64,000 bases of DNA from Streptomyces bathyalis (GCF_015910445.1 NZ_CP048882.1:4092001-4156000); one strand, 5' to 3'. Counted from the first letter of the stretch, positions 8,180 to 18,025 are shown. Notes: generated by a model from the sequence alone, not told the origin. Numbers and translations are program-made.

Positions 8180-11100
8180 TCAGGGCGCCGCCGCATCCAC
8201 CGCCTTCATGATGCGTTTGTCCGAGACGGAGTAGGCGGTGCCGAGCGCATGGGCGAAGTAGCTTACGCGCAGCTCCTCGATCATCCAGCGGATCTCCAGC
8301 GCCGCCTGCGGCACGGGCCGTCCGCGGGGGAACTGCTCCAGCAGCCAGAGGTATTCGTCCTGCATCTCCTTGACCTTGGCCATCCGCGTGCGGTCGCGTT
8401 CTGCGTTGTTCGGCATCTGCTGGAGGCGGCGGTCGGCGGCGACGAGATAGCGCAGCAAGTCCGGCAGCCGGGCCGCGCCGTGCCGCGTGACGAAGCCGGG
8501 GCTGACCAGGTCGGCGAGCTGACGGCGGACGTCGTCGGCGGAATCCGCGAGGGCAGGGCTCGTGATGCCGCGCAGACGCGTCTCGCACGAGTGCCAGGCG
8601 GCCAGCACTTCCTGAACCTGTTTGACCGTCTTGAGCGTGGTGTCGACCAAGTCCGTACGTACGGCGTCGAAAAGCTTCCGGAAAGCTTCCTCGTCCCAGG
8701 CCGGTCCGCCGTGCCCCGTGATGAGGCGGTCGGCGGCGGCCGTGACGCAGTCCTCGAACAGCGCCTGCACGCTGCCGTGTGGGGACCGGGAGAGGGCGAG
8801 CTTCTGGGGGTTGGACAGCTTCGAGGCGGCGAACTTGGCAGGGTCGGAAGGGATGTTGAGCAAGATCAGCCGGCGCGTCCCGCGCCACATGGCCTGCTGC
8901 TGCTCGGCCTCGGTGTCGAAGAGGTGGACGGACACGGAGTCGCCGTCGTCCACCAGCGCCGGGTAGGCCTTCACGGGCTGGGCGCCGACGGGGCCCTTCC
9001 CGCCCGACGCCCGGGAACGCGTCTCGAAGACGCGGGGAAGGGAGCCGATCGTCCACTCGGTCAGGCCCGAGCGTGAGGACAGGGCCGGTGCCGCTTCGCC
9101 TGATCCGGGCCCGGGTGCGGGCTCCTGTGCCGACGGCGAGTTCGTGTCCCGCTCCCCCGCCTCCTTACGCTGCGCGCGTGCGGACGACTCGAATGCCCGG
9201 GCGATGGCGGCCTGCGTCTTGTCCCGCAGCTGGTGCTGCAGTTCCTCCAGGTCCTTGGACTCGGCCAGGGTGCGGCGCCGCTCGTCCGTGACCCGGAAGG
9301 TGACCTTGAGGTGGTCGGGGACCTTCTCCGGGTCGAAGTCGCCGGCCTCGAAAGGCACTCCGACCATTCCCCGCAACTCGCGCGCGAGCGTGGCGGTCAG
9401 CGGTTCCTGCCCCGGCGTCGCGACGCGCAGGAACCGCGCGGCGAAGTCGGGCGCCGGGACGTAGTGCCGCCTGACGGCCTTGGGAAGCGAGCGGATCAGC
9501 TCGGTGACGAGGCTCTCGCGCAGGCCGGGGATCTGCCAGTCGAACCCGGCCGGCGTGATCTGGTTGAGGACCTGCAGCGGGACGTGCACGGTCACGCCGT
9601 CGGCGTCAGTGCCGGGCTCGAACTGGTAGGTGACGCGCAGCGTGAGCTGCCCCTGCTGCCACACGTCCGGGTAGTCGCTGCGGCTGATCTCCTCCGCCTG
9701 CTCGTTGATGAGCATCGACTTCTCGAAGTTGAGCAGGTCCGGGTCCTCGCGACGCTGCTTCTTCCACCACGAGTCGAAGTGGGCGCCGGACACGACGTGT
9801 TCGGGGACGCGCTCGTCGTAGAAGTCGTACAGCGTCTCGTCGTCGACGAGGATGTCGCGGCGGCGCGCGCGGTGCTCCAACTCCTCTACCTCGTCGAGGA
9901 GTTTGCGATTGTCATGGAAGAAACGGTGGTGCGTGCGCCAGTCGCCCTCGACCAGGGCGTGCCGGATGAACAGGTCCCGGCACGTCTCCGGGTCGATACG
10001 CCCGTAGTTGACCTTGCGCTGCGCCACGAGCGGTACCCCGTAGAGCGTCACGCGCTCGTACGCCATCACGGCGGCCTGCTTCTGCTCCCAGTGAGGCTCG
10101 CTGTACGTGCGCTTCACCAGGTGCTCCGCGAGCGGCTCGATCCATTCCGGCTCGACCTTGGCGTTGACGCGGGCCCACAGCCGCGACGTCTCCACGAGTT
10201 CGGCGGACATCAGCCAGCGGGGCTGCTTCTTGAAGAGCGACGAGCCGGGGAAGACGGCGAACTTCGCGCTGCGGGCGCCCAGATACTCGTTCTTGTCGGT
10301 GTCCTTGAGCCCGATGTGGGAGAGGAGGCCGGCCAGCAGGGACTGGTGCACGGCGTCGGCCGACGCCTCCTGGGAGGACGAGGCAGGAAGGATGTCCATC
10401 GCCTTGGCCACCTGGCGCAGCTGGGCGTAGATGTCCTGCCACTCCCGTATGCGCAGGTAGTTGAGGAACTCCGCCTTGCACATGCGGCGGAACGCGGACG
10501 AGGACAGCTCCTTCTGCCGCTCGCGCACGTAGCGCCACAGATTCAGCAGGGCGAGGAAGTCGCTGCCCTCCTCGCGGAAGCGCGCGTGCTGCTGGTCGGC
10601 CTGCTGCTGCTTGTCCGAGGGGCGCTCGCGAGGGTCCTGGATGGACAGGGCCGCGACGATCACGATCACCTCGCGCACGCACCCGTTCCGCTCGGCCTCC
10701 AGCACCATGCGCGCGAGCCGCGGGTCGACGGGGAGCTGCGCGAGCTTGCGGCCCGTACCGGTGAGGCGGTTGCCGCCCTTCGAGGTGCGGGACGCGGGGG
10801 AGGCGCTGAACGCGTGCAGTTCTTCGAGGAGTTGGACGCCGGCCTTGATGCTTCGGTGGTCGGGCGCGTCGATGAAGGGGAACTTCTCGATGTCCCCGAG
10901 GCCGGCCGCGGTCATCTGGAGGATGACGGAGGCGAGGTTCGTGCGCAGGATCTCGGCGTCCGTGAACTCCGGCCTGGAGAGGAAGTCCTCCTCGGAGTAG
11001 AGCCGGACGCAGATCCCGTCGGACGTGCGGCCGCAGCGGCCCTTGCGCTGGTTGGCGCTGGCCTGGCTGACCGGCTCGATGGGCAGCCGCTGGACCTTGG

Positions 11101-12304
11101 TGCGGTGGCTGTAGCGCGAGATGCGGGCGGTGCCCGGGTCCACGACGTATTTGATGCCGGGGACGGTGAGGGAGGTCTCCGCGACGTTCGTGGCGAGGAC
11201 GACGCGGCGGTTCTGGTGGCTCTGGAAGACGCGGTGCTGCTCGGCGTGGGAGAGGCGGGCGTAGAGGGGGAGGATCTCGGTGTCGCCGCCGGCTCCCGCG
11301 CCCGCCTTGCGGCCCTTGCCGGCGATGCGTTTCTCCAGTGCGTCCGCGGTGTCCCGGATCTCACGCTCGCCGGAGAGGAAGACCAGGATGTCGCCGGGGC
11401 CCTCGGACTGCAGCTCGTCGACCGCGTCGCAGATCGCCGTCGTCTGGTCGCGGTCCTTCTCCCCGGTGGCACCTCCCTGGCCGTCAGACTCAGGGGCACC
11501 CTCTTCGAGGAGGGGCCTGTAGCGCACCTCCACGGGGTACGTACGCCCGCTGACCTCGACGATCGGAGCATCGCCGAAGTGCCGTGAGAAGCGCTCCGGG
11601 TCGATCGTCGCGGAGGTGATGACGACCTTCAACTCCGGGCGTCTGGGCAGAAGTTGCGCGAGGTAGCCGAGCAGGAAGTCGATGTTGAGGCTGCGCTCGT
11701 GCGCCTCGTCGATGATGATCGTGTCGTACTGCCGCAGCTCGCGGTCCTGCTGGATCTCGGCGAGCAGGATGCCGTCCGTCATCAGCTTGACCAGGGTGTT
11801 CTCCCCCACCTGGTCGGTGAAGCGGACCTTCCAGCCGACGGCTTCGCCCAGCGGTGACTTCAGCTCGTGGGCGACGCGCTCAGCGACCGTACGGGCCGCG
11901 AGCCGGCGCGGCTGGGTGTGGCCGATGACGCCGTGGATGCCGCGTCCCAGCTCCATGCAGATCTTCGGGATCTGCGTCGTCTTGCCCGAGCCGGTCTCAC
12001 CCGCGACGATCACGACCTGGTGGTCCCGTATCGCCTCGAGGATCTCGTCCTTCTTGCGGCTGACCGGAAGCTGCTCCGGATACGTGATCGCGGGCCGGGA
12101 CTCGCGGCGGGATGCGACCTTCAGCTCGGAGTCGTCCATGGCCGCGGAGATCTCCGCCAGCACCGAGTCGCGCGCCTCCGGCTTGCGGATCTTGCGTGCG
12201 CCGTCGAGGCGCCGCCCCAGCCGCTGCTGGTCGCGCAGCATCAGCTCGGGCAGGCGCTCGCGCAGAGCGTCGAAGGACGGGGAGGGGGACGTGGATGTCG
12301 GCAT
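8180..12304 (-). CDS. hrpA: ATP-dependent RNA helicase HrpA (DEAH box)
   Basis: A 1374-residue superfamily 2 DEAH helicase, slightly longer than E. coli HrpA. Motifs in order: Walker A AGETGSGKTTQ (about 101-111), QPRRLAA, DEAH box IIIDEAHERS (about 195-204), SAT in VITSATIDPERF, motif VI QRKGRCGRTSDG, then HA2, OB-fold and the long DUF3418 C-terminal domain ending with DEYLWLLEQFPRGRP. An acidic/Gly-rich insertion (GAPESDGQGGATGEKD) follows motif III, and a Pro/Ala-rich linker (SPSAQEPAPGPGSGEAAP) lies before DUF3418. The ATG at 12304 gives the N-terminus MPTSTSPSPSFDALRERLPEL; the longer upstream frame lacks family similarity. E. coli HrpA acts on stalled ribosomes; a role in ribosome rescue or RNA processing here is inferred. 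Confidence 0.96.
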   Translation of the reverse strand: MPTSTSPSPSFDALRERLPELMLRDQQRLGRRLDGARKIRKPEARDSVLAEISAAMDDSELKVASRRESRPAITYPEQLPVSRKKDEILEAIRDHQVVIVAGETGSGKTTQIPKICMELGRGIHGVIGHTQPRRLAARTVAERVAHELKSPLGEAVGWKVRFTDQVGENTLVKLMTDGILLAEIQQDRELRQYDTIIIDEAHERSLNIDFLLGYLAQLLPRRPELKVVITSATIDPERFSRHFGDAPIVEVSGRTYPVEVRYRPLLEEGAPESDGQGGATGEKDRDQTTAICDAVDELQSEGPGDILVFLSGEREIRDTADALEKRIAGKGRKAGAGAGGDTEILPLYARLSHAEQHRVFQSHQNRRVVLATNVAETSLTVPGIKYVVDPGTARISRYSHRTKVQRLPIEPVSQASANQRKGRCGRTSDGICVRLYSEEDFLSRPEFTDAEILRTNLASVILQMTAAGLGDIEKFPFIDAPDHRSIKAGVQLLEELHAFSASPASRTSKGGNRLTGTGRKLAQLPVDPRLARMVLEAERNGCVREVIVIVAALSIQDPRERPSDKQQQADQQHARFREEGSDFLALLNLWRYVRERQKELSSSAFRRMCKAEFLNYLRIREWQDIYAQLRQVAKAMDILPASSSQEASADAVHQSLLAGLLSHIGLKDTDKNEYLGARSAKFAVFPGSSLFKKQPRWLMSAELVETSRLWARVNAKVEPEWIEPLAEHLVKRTYSEPHWEQKQAAVMAYERVTLYGVPLVAQRKVNYGRIDPETCRDLFIRHALVEGDWRTHHRFFHDNRKLLDEVEELEHRARRRDILVDDETLYDFYDERVPEHVVSGAHFDSWWKKQRREDPDLLNFEKSMLINEQAEEISRSDYPDVWQQGQLTLRVTYQFEPGTDADGVTVHVPLQVLNQITPAGFDWQIPGLRESLVTELIRSLPKAVRRHYVPAPDFAARFLRVATPGQEPLTATLARELRGMVGVPFEAGDFDPEKVPDHLKVTFRVTDERRRTLAESKDLEELQHQLRDKTQAAIARAFESSARAQRKEAGERDTNSPSAQEPAPGPGSGEAAPALSSRSGLTEWTIGSLPRVFETRSRASGGKGPVGAQPVKAYPALVDDGDSVSVHLFDTEAEQQQAMWRGTRRLILLNIPSDPAKFAASKLSNPQKLALSRSPHGSVQALFEDCVTAAADRLITGHGGPAWDEEAFRKLFDAVRTDLVDTTLKTVKQVQEVLAAWHSCETRLRGITSPALADSADDVRRQLADLVSPGFVTRHGAARLPDLLRYLVAADRRLQQMPNNAERDRTRMAKVKEMQDEYLWLLEQFPRGRPVPQAALEIRWMIEELRVSYFAHALGTAYSVSDKRIMKAVDAAAP

Positions 12305-12486
12305 ACCGGATCCAGGATCGCACTTCACCGAATCCACCGGCCAACCAATTCCCCCCGGCGCCCCAGGCGGTCTCCCGGAGCCCTCGCCGAGGGGCCGGTG
12401 AGGGCACCGGTGGGCGCCGCACGCGGACACGGGAAGCGAAGCAGCAAAGCCCGTGAACGGTGCAAATCGGACCTAGGGTGGCGCGC

Positions 12487-13626
12487 ATGAGTGAACCGCG
12501 CGAGCCGGAGCCGCACGATCCGCGTGATCCGCAGCCGCCGGACGGCTCGACGGCTCCGGACGGCGCGGACGACTCCCATGCTCCGCCGGGGCGGCACGGT
12601 GCGCGGGGCGTGCAGCGCCCGCCGATGGGCGCGCGCTCCGGATGGCGGACCTTCAGGCACACGCCGTTCTTCCCCGCGACCGTGCTGGCGCTCATCGTCG
12701 CCGCGGCGGCCGGCCTCTTCGCCAGCTCCTACATCTATGCCATGGCCGACCCCACGCCCCGCACCATCCCGGCGGCGGTCGTGGAACGCCCCGCGGGTGA
12801 ACGCAGTGCCCGCGCCTTCATCGACGGCCTGGAGAAGGCGCTCGGCTCGTCGCTCAAGGTGCACCGCTACCGCACATTCGCCCAGGCCGAGGATGCCGTC
12901 GACGACCAGAAGGTGTTCGCGGTGCTGCGGGCGGACGCCCGGGACCGCGTCGAGCTGAACCTCGCGAGCGCCGCCGGCGCCTCGGTGGCCGAGGTGCTGC
13001 AGCAGACCGCGCCGAAGGTCGGGAAAGAGGTGGGCGTGAGCGTGACCGTCAAGGATCTCAAGCCGCTCGGCAGGGGCGACCCGCGCGGACTGACGATCTT
13101 CTACATGACGCTTGCCGCCGACGTCATCGGCTTCATCGGCGCGATCCAGCTCACCCTCAACGTCCCGGAACTCACCCCGGTCGCCCGGATCTCCTTCATC
13201 ACCGCCTACGCGCTGATCGGCGGCTTCATCATCGCCGCGATGGTGGGCTGGTTCCTGCAGGCCGTGCATCTGCCGTTCGTGCACTCCTGGACGATCCTCG
13301 CGCTCACCATGTTCACCTCGGGCATGGTCTTCGTGATGTTCAACGCCCTCATCGGACGATGGGCGATGATCCCCACCTGGCTGCTGATGGTGCTCCTCGG
13401 CAATCCGTCCTCGGGCGGTGCGGTCTCCTGGCCGCTGCTCCCCTCGGCGCTGGGCGCGGTCGGACGCTGGCTCCCCCCGGGGGCGTCCGTCAACGCCCAG
13501 CACACGGCCGTCTACTTCGCGGGCCACGAGCACGCGCTGCCTTATCTGGTGCTCGCCGCGTGGGCGCTGGCGGGCATGGGCGTCTTCCTCGCGCTGGACC
13601 ACCGGCGGCAGGCCGCGGAGCGGTGA
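12487..13626 (+). CDS. ABC-2-type / YhgE-like integral membrane protein
   Basis: A 379-residue protein. A Pro/Asp-rich cytoplasmic N-terminus (about 1-55) precedes a first membrane helix (PATVLALIVAAAAGLFASSY). A roughly 130-residue extracytoplasmic domain follows (VVERPAGERSARAFIDGLEKALGSSLKV...), then five further hydrophobic segments from GLTIFYMTLAADVIGFIGA onward, including NPSSGGAVSWPLLP. One helix, a large loop and five helices is the topology of ABC-2/YhgE-Pip-type permeases, which usually need a partner ATPase; none is adjacent. It is divergent from hrpA with a 180-bp gap. The substrate cannot be told. Confidence 0.8.
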   Translation: MSEPREPEPHDPRDPQPPDGSTAPDGADDSHAPPGRHGARGVQRPPMGARSGWRTFRHTPFFPATVLALIVAAAAGLFASSYIYAMADPTPRTIPAAVVERPAGERSARAFIDGLEKALGSSLKVHRYRTFAQAEDAVDDQKVFAVLRADARDRVELNLASAAGASVAEVLQQTAPKVGKEVGVSVTVKDLKPLGRGDPRGLTIFYMTLAADVIGFIGAIQLTLNVPELTPVARISFITAYALIGGFIIAAMVGWFLQAVHLPFVHSWTILALTMFTSGMVFVMFNALIGRWAMIPTWLLMVLLGNPSSGGAVSWPLLPSALGAVGRWLPPGASVNAQHTAVYFAGHEHALPYLVLAAWALAGMGVFLALDHRRQAAER

Positions 13627-13747
13627 CGCGGGGACGACAGGAACGTTTGCGTCACTGAGGCCCAGTCGTCGCAAAATCATCTGTCGCACCGGTCCGCTGA
13701 GCTGACATCGTGTCACCAGGCAACTCACTGCGGACGAAGGGAGGGCG

Positions 13748-13957
13748 ATGACGATGGAACCACTCGATCTCGTCAATTCGCTCAGTGCCGTCGTCAGCGC
13801 CGTGGCCGCCATCGTGAGCGCCGTCGTTTCGCTGAAATCCTCGAACGGCCGGCAGCGGCCCGCGGAAGCGAACGGTGAGGACGAACTGCCGCCGTGGATG
13901 ATCGTGCCGAGCGGCAAGCTGAGGGCGTCCGAAGCCCTGTGCCCGGTCCCGGCCTGA
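13748..13957 (+). CDS. Small hypothetical protein with one hydrophobic helix
   Basis: 69 residues. The ATG follows GAAGGGAGGGCG, a strong ribosome site. The N-terminal half is a hydrophobic, Ala/Val-rich helix with repeated VVSAVAAIVSAVVSL character (about residues 10-30), followed by a polar tail ending in ELPPWMIVPSGKLRASEALCPVPA. It could be a small membrane protein. I do not recognise a family, and the support is the ribosome site plus codon bias. Confidence 0.5.
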   Translation: MTMEPLDLVNSLSAVVSAVAAIVSAVVSLKSSNGRQRPAEANGEDELPPWMIVPSGKLRASEALCPVPA

Positions 13958-14026
13958 GACCGGCGCGAAGCCGGCGCAGCACCTGAGACCCGCCTTCCCG
14001 GACCCCGCAGACCGATACCGATCCGA

Positions 14027-14057
14027 CGGACCCCCGGCACACTGGGCCGGGGGTCCG
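14027..14057. terminator. Bidirectional terminator hairpin
   Basis: CGGACCCCCGGC (14027-14038) pairs with GCCGGGGGTCCG (14046-14057), perfect over 12 bp, between the convergent 69-aa gene and the sphingomyelinase gene. Confidence 0.8.
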
Positions 14058-14075
14058 TCGCTGCTCATGGGCGCT

Positions 14076-15131
14076 CTATGAGGCGGGGCCGCCGATCACC
14101 GGATAGTGGTCGGAGAGATTCGTGAACGTGCCCTCCGAGGTCTCCCAGGGTGCGCACTCCTCCTTGATGACCTCGTTCTGCCAGCCGGCGGGACGGACGT
14201 GGCCGTTGCGGTGCAGCACGTAGTCCAGGTCGGACCGGCCGCCGTCGGGGTCCCTTCCCTTGGCGATCGAGTTCGTCTGGTGGTCCGAGGAGTAGGGGTG
14301 TCCGGTGCGGGCGTCGGCGGGGGCGAGGTCGGCGTTGGCGAGCATGGACGCGTACTCGTCGCCCCGCGAGTCGGTGTTGAAGTCGCCCGCGACCATGACC
14401 TGTTCGTCCGCGGGGATCTTCTTCTCGTCGAGGAAGGAGTCGATCGCGCGGAACTGCTCGGCTCGTATCTCCTTCGCCTCGCCGTCCCCGCAGGCCGAGT
14501 CGCCCGCCTGGACGTGGGTGCCGACGACGTGCACCTTGGTGCCGCCGACGTCGAGCACGGCATACACGAAGCCCTTGTTGGAGAGGTAGTCGGCGCCGCA
14601 TCCGTGGTCGTAGACGAACTGTTCCTTGTGGACGATCGGCCACTTGCTGAGGATCGTGACGCCGCCGTCCTCTGGTGCGATGTCCGACCACGAACCGCCC
14701 GTCGCGTCCCAGCCGCTCTTGCTGCGGCCCAGCACGGGTGTCTGGTGCGGGTACTGGCCCGCGGCCTTCTCCTGGAGCTTGTCGGAGACGGAGTTCTCGA
14801 ACGCCTCCTGGAGCACGACCACGTCGTTGCCCTGGAAGAAGTCGGCGTCGGGGATCGCATCTCCCCTGTGGTCCTGGCCCCAGTTGGGATAGATCAGCTT
14901 GTTGAAGAGGAACGTGTTGTAGCTGAGCACCTTGAGGCCCGGGGCCTCGGCCGCGGCCTTCTCGCCCGGCCGGGCGGTCGCTTCGGGTGCCGCCGTGGCC
15001 GATGAACCGGTCGCCACGAGCGCTGTCGCGGCGAGGGCGCCGGCGGCGGCAAGTCCCTTGAGGCCGCGCAGTCTTCCCGGTCTGCGGGGCGGGGGTGCGG
15101 GCGTGGGATCGGCGGATGCTGAGGGTGGCAT
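14076..15131 (-). CDS. Secreted sphingomyelin phosphodiesterase (neutral sphingomyelinase-like)
   Basis: A 351-residue member of the DNase I/endonuclease-exonuclease-phosphatase fold, expected to hydrolyse sphingomyelin to ceramide and phosphocholine. A Sec or Tat-type signal lies at 1-48 (RRPGRLRGLKGLAAAGALAATALVATGSSATAAP). Catalytic-fold motifs follow: LKVLSYNTFLF, metal-binding Glu in VVVLQEAFEN, GVTILSKWPI, VVGTHVQAG, VAGDFNTDS (Asp/Asn), SDLDYVL and the terminal LSDHYPV with catalytic His. The length fits the bacterial enzyme without an added domain. It is monocistronic, divergent from the FG-GAP gene. Exact lipid specificity is not visible. Confidence 0.88.
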   Translation of the reverse strand: MPPSASADPTPAPPPRRPGRLRGLKGLAAAGALAATALVATGSSATAAPEATARPGEKAAAEAPGLKVLSYNTFLFNKLIYPNWGQDHRGDAIPDADFFQGNDVVVLQEAFENSVSDKLQEKAAGQYPHQTPVLGRSKSGWDATGGSWSDIAPEDGGVTILSKWPIVHKEQFVYDHGCGADYLSNKGFVYAVLDVGGTKVHVVGTHVQAGDSACGDGEAKEIRAEQFRAIDSFLDEKKIPADEQVMVAGDFNTDSRGDEYASMLANADLAPADARTGHPYSSDHQTNSIAKGRDPDGGRSDLDYVLHRNGHVRPAGWQNEVIKEECAPWETSEGTFTNLSDHYPVIGGPAS

Positions 15132-15445
15132 GTTCGTCTCCCGTGGGGGGGTGGGGATACGTACGACTCATATCCAAGCAAGCAAGCTTGATTCCTGTCA
15201 CCGTGCTCGCGCGCCAAAGTTGCTTCGACGGGGCCGAGTCGGAGCGGAGTCGGGGCGGACCAAGGGCCGGTCAGGCCGGTCAGGGCCGGACATGGCCGGT
15301 CGGGCCGCAACTCGGAGGCGGATCGGGAGGGTTGGAACGTTGCTCCTGATTGAGGACGAACCAGTTGGCGCACAACTTTTCGGGCATGGCGCGAGTCTCA
15401 CTCGTACCGGCGCCACCAGGCGCATCGGGGGGACTTGGAGGGGCA

Positions 15446-16918
15446 ATGCGCGTTCGCACACTGTGTGCAGTCGTGGCAGGGCTCGCCGTCGCGCTCACAG
15501 GAGGAGCGGCATCGGCGACCGGCCAGGCGGAGACCGCCGGGGGGAAGGCGGCGATGAAGGCTTCCGTACAGGAGGACTTCAACGGGGACGGATATCAGGA
15601 CGTGGCCACCGCGGCCCCCGGGGCAACGATCGCCGGGCAGGCCAGGGCCGGATATGTCGTCGTCACCTACGGCTCCGCGTCCGGGCTCCACGCCGGCAAC
15701 AGCACGTACATCAACCAGAACACCGCGGGCGTCCCGGGCACGGCGGAGGCCGAGGACTACTTCGGCGCCAAGCTGATCGCCCGCGACCTCGACGGCGACG
15801 GCCTCACCGACCTCGCCGTGCGGTCGTCGGGCGAACAAGTCACCAACGGCTACGGCTCGGTGACCGTCCTCTGGGGCCGTACGGGCGCGATCAGCGGGCA
15901 GGACTCGGCGACCATCGCGGCCCCGGCCACCGAGTACTGGCAGGTCGGGGCCAACCTGACCGCCGGCGACTTCGACGGCGACGGCAGCACCGACCTGTTC
16001 ATGCAGTACGGCGACGACTGGGAGTTCCGCTCGGTGCTCTCCGGTCCGTTCACCCGCGACGGCGAGGCGGCGGACGAGCAGCAGATCGACATGTTCACCA
16101 CCGACAACGACATCTACGTCACCACCGCGGGTGACGTGACGGGCGACGGCATCGACGACCTGGCCACGTTCTACGTCTACCAGAACCATGCAGAGGGCGG
16201 CCGGTTCTGGCCCGGCACCGCTTCCGGCCTCTCGACGGACGCGAAGCAGCTGAGCTCAGCGGCCGCCGCGGTCGTCGGCGACTTCGACAAGGACGGCAAG
16301 GGCGACCTGGCGACCCGCACGGTCCCGAACGGCATCACGGAAGACCTTCCGTACGACGCCGGCACCGTGAAGATCTACTACGGCACGGCGGACGGCCCGA
16401 GCACCACCCGCACCCGGACGATCACGCAGAACACCACGGGCGTCCCGGGCAGCAGCGAGAAGGGCGACCAGTTCGGCGCCCGGCTCGACGCGAGCGACGT
16501 CAACGGCGACGGCTACGCGGACCTCGCCGCCGGTGTCCCCTTCGAAGCCATCGGCACGAAGAAGGCAGCGGGCGGCGTCGTCCTGCTGAAGGGACGCTCC
16601 GGCGGCCTGAGCGGCACCGGCGCGCAGGCCTTCCACCAGGACACGTCCGGGATCCCGGGCGTGGCCGAGGCCGGTGACCGCTTCGGCGGGGCGGTGCGTC
16701 TGCTGGACGTCACGAAGGATGCCAAGGCCGAACTGGCCGTCTCCGCACCGGAGGAGAACAAGACGGGGGCGGTCTGGTCGCTGCGCGGCACGTCGAGCGG
16801 CCTCACCGCGACCGGCTCGCTCGCCTTCAACCCGGTGGACCTCGGCACCCCGGCCACCGGCGCAGGCTTCGGCTACGCCTTCTCCAACGAGCCGGGCACG
16901 TTCCTCTACGCGCCGTAA
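15446..16918 (+). CDS. Secreted FG-GAP/VCBS repeat (integrin-like) protein
   Basis: 490 residues: signal peptide MRVRTLCAVVAGLAVALTGGAASATG, then about seven calcium-binding FG-GAP blades. The Ca-binding loops recur as DFNGDGYQDVA, DLDGDGLTDLA, DFDGDGSTDLF, DVTGDGIDDLA, DFDKDGKGDLA and DVNGDGYADLA, with NTxGVPGxxExGDxFGA linkers between blades. The last blade (LLDVTKDAKAELAV) has a degenerate loop. Such beta-propellers bind ligands or other proteins at the cell surface; no enzymatic domain is attached. The ATG at 15446 follows GGAGGGG and gives a proper signal peptide; the in-frame codons upstream do not. Confidence 0.9.
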   Translation: MRVRTLCAVVAGLAVALTGGAASATGQAETAGGKAAMKASVQEDFNGDGYQDVATAAPGATIAGQARAGYVVVTYGSASGLHAGNSTYINQNTAGVPGTAEAEDYFGAKLIARDLDGDGLTDLAVRSSGEQVTNGYGSVTVLWGRTGAISGQDSATIAAPATEYWQVGANLTAGDFDGDGSTDLFMQYGDDWEFRSVLSGPFTRDGEAADEQQIDMFTTDNDIYVTTAGDVTGDGIDDLATFYVYQNHAEGGRFWPGTASGLSTDAKQLSSAAAAVVGDFDKDGKGDLATRTVPNGITEDLPYDAGTVKIYYGTADGPSTTRTRTITQNTTGVPGSSEKGDQFGARLDASDVNGDGYADLAAGVPFEAIGTKKAAGGVVLLKGRSGGLSGTGAQAFHQDTSGIPGVAEAGDRFGGAVRLLDVTKDAKAELAVSAPEENKTGAVWSLRGTSSGLTATGSLAFNPVDLGTPATGAGFGYAFSNEPGTFLYAP

Positions 16919-16948
16919 GCGGCGGCCGCTCCGGCGGCGAAGTGGACA

Positions 16949-16980
16949 GCACCGGGTCTGCCTCTCGGCGGGCCCGGTGC
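16949..16980 (+). terminator. Terminator hairpin after FG-GAP gene
   Basis: GCACCGGG (16949-16956) pairs with CCCGGTGC (16973-16980), 30 bp after the stop. Confidence 0.65.
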
Positions 16981-17043
16981 CGGTCTGTTGAGTTCTCCGG
17001 TGCTCAGGATCCGCGGGGGGATCCGCGTCCCGGCCGGAGCCAG

Positions 17044-17077
17044 GGTGCGTCCCCGGCACTGCGGCTGGGGACGCACC
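17044..17077 (-). terminator. Terminator hairpin after the MIB operon
   Basis: GGTGCGTCCCC (17044-17054) pairs perfectly with GGGGACGCACC (17067-17077), 16 bp beyond the methyltransferase stop on the minus strand. Confidence 0.75.
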
Positions 17078-17092
17078 TCGGGAACGGGAGCG

Positions 17093-17968
17093 TCACACCC
17101 GGTCGGCGGCGATCAGCAGGTACTGGAAACTGCCGTTGCGGTACGCGTTCAAGAAGGTGTCCTCGATGCCCGTGGCCAGGTGATCGGCCTCTCGACGCAG
17201 TTCCCAGTACGGAATCGTGGCGGCCGTCAGGTCCTGGACGTGTACGGGGACGAGCCGGTTGCGGGCCATGGCGCGGAAGTACGCCGAGCGGGGATGAATG
17301 TCGCAGATGTAGTGGGCGTTGATGAGGGAGACCTCTCGGGAAGCCTGCCCGTAGGTGTCGTTGTAGCAGCCGGTGATCACCACGTAGCGCCCGCCGCGAC
17401 GCAGCAGCCGCGCGTGCTCCGCGAACAGCAGGTCCAGCTCGACGTACATGGTGGACTCGTTGTTCCAGGACGCCGCGTACGCACCCGAGTCGAACCCGGT
17501 GTCGAGCATGTTGCGGTGGTGGTAGCGGACCTTGCCGCCGATGCCGCGCGTACGTGCCTGCTCGTTGGCGAAGTCGGCCTGCTTGGTGGAGAGCGTGACC
17601 CCGTCGGCGTGGCAGCCGTACCGCAGGTTCGCCACCACGCTGCCTCCCCCACGTCCGCAGCCGGCGTCGAAGACGCGGTCGGCGGGGGAGAGTTCACCGA
17701 GATGGGAGGCGAGCAGCTCGGCCTGGGCGTGTTCCAGCCGGTGCAGTTCGTGGGTGATCCGCTCGTTCCGTTTGTCGGGGTCGGGCTCGTCCAGCACCGA
17801 CCGGTCCGCCTCCCCCACGCCGTAGTGATGGTGGTAGAGGTCGTCGACCTTTCCGAGTTCGAGGTTGACCGGGTTCTCTTCGGCGTTCCAGTAGTCCGCG
17901 ACACGGGACTGGTACGTGGACTGATTCGGCACCGTCGCGAAGGTGGTGCCGGTGTGAGAGGTGGCCAA
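17093..17968 (-). CDS. Geranyl diphosphate 2-C-methyltransferase (2-MIB pathway)
   Basis: Uses S-adenosylmethionine to methylate C-2 of geranyl diphosphate, the first step to the earthy odorant 2-methylisoborneol. 291 residues. The start NQSTYQSRVADYWNAEENPVNLELGKVDDLYHHHYG carries the family YHHHYGVG block; the class I SAM motif is VFDAGCGRGGGS (about 99-110); YHHRNMLDTGF and ESTMYVELD follow. It lies 57 bp downstream of the cyclase gene in the same direction, the usual operon partner. The tight cyclase pairing separates it from sterol or mycolic methyltransferases. Confidence 0.93.
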   Translation of the reverse strand: MATSHTGTTFATVPNQSTYQSRVADYWNAEENPVNLELGKVDDLYHHHYGVGEADRSVLDEPDPDKRNERITHELHRLEHAQAELLASHLGELSPADRVFDAGCGRGGGSVVANLRYGCHADGVTLSTKQADFANEQARTRGIGGKVRYHHRNMLDTGFDSGAYAASWNNESTMYVELDLLFAEHARLLRRGGRYVVITGCYNDTYGQASREVSLINAHYICDIHPRSAYFRAMARNRLVPVHVQDLTAATIPYWELRREADHLATGIEDTFLNAYRNGSFQYLLIAADRV

Positions 17969-18025
17969 CGATGGCTCCTTGCCGTAGTGCGTAGAAGTGC
18001 GTCCGGTCGGTCAAGTGGGCTCTGA

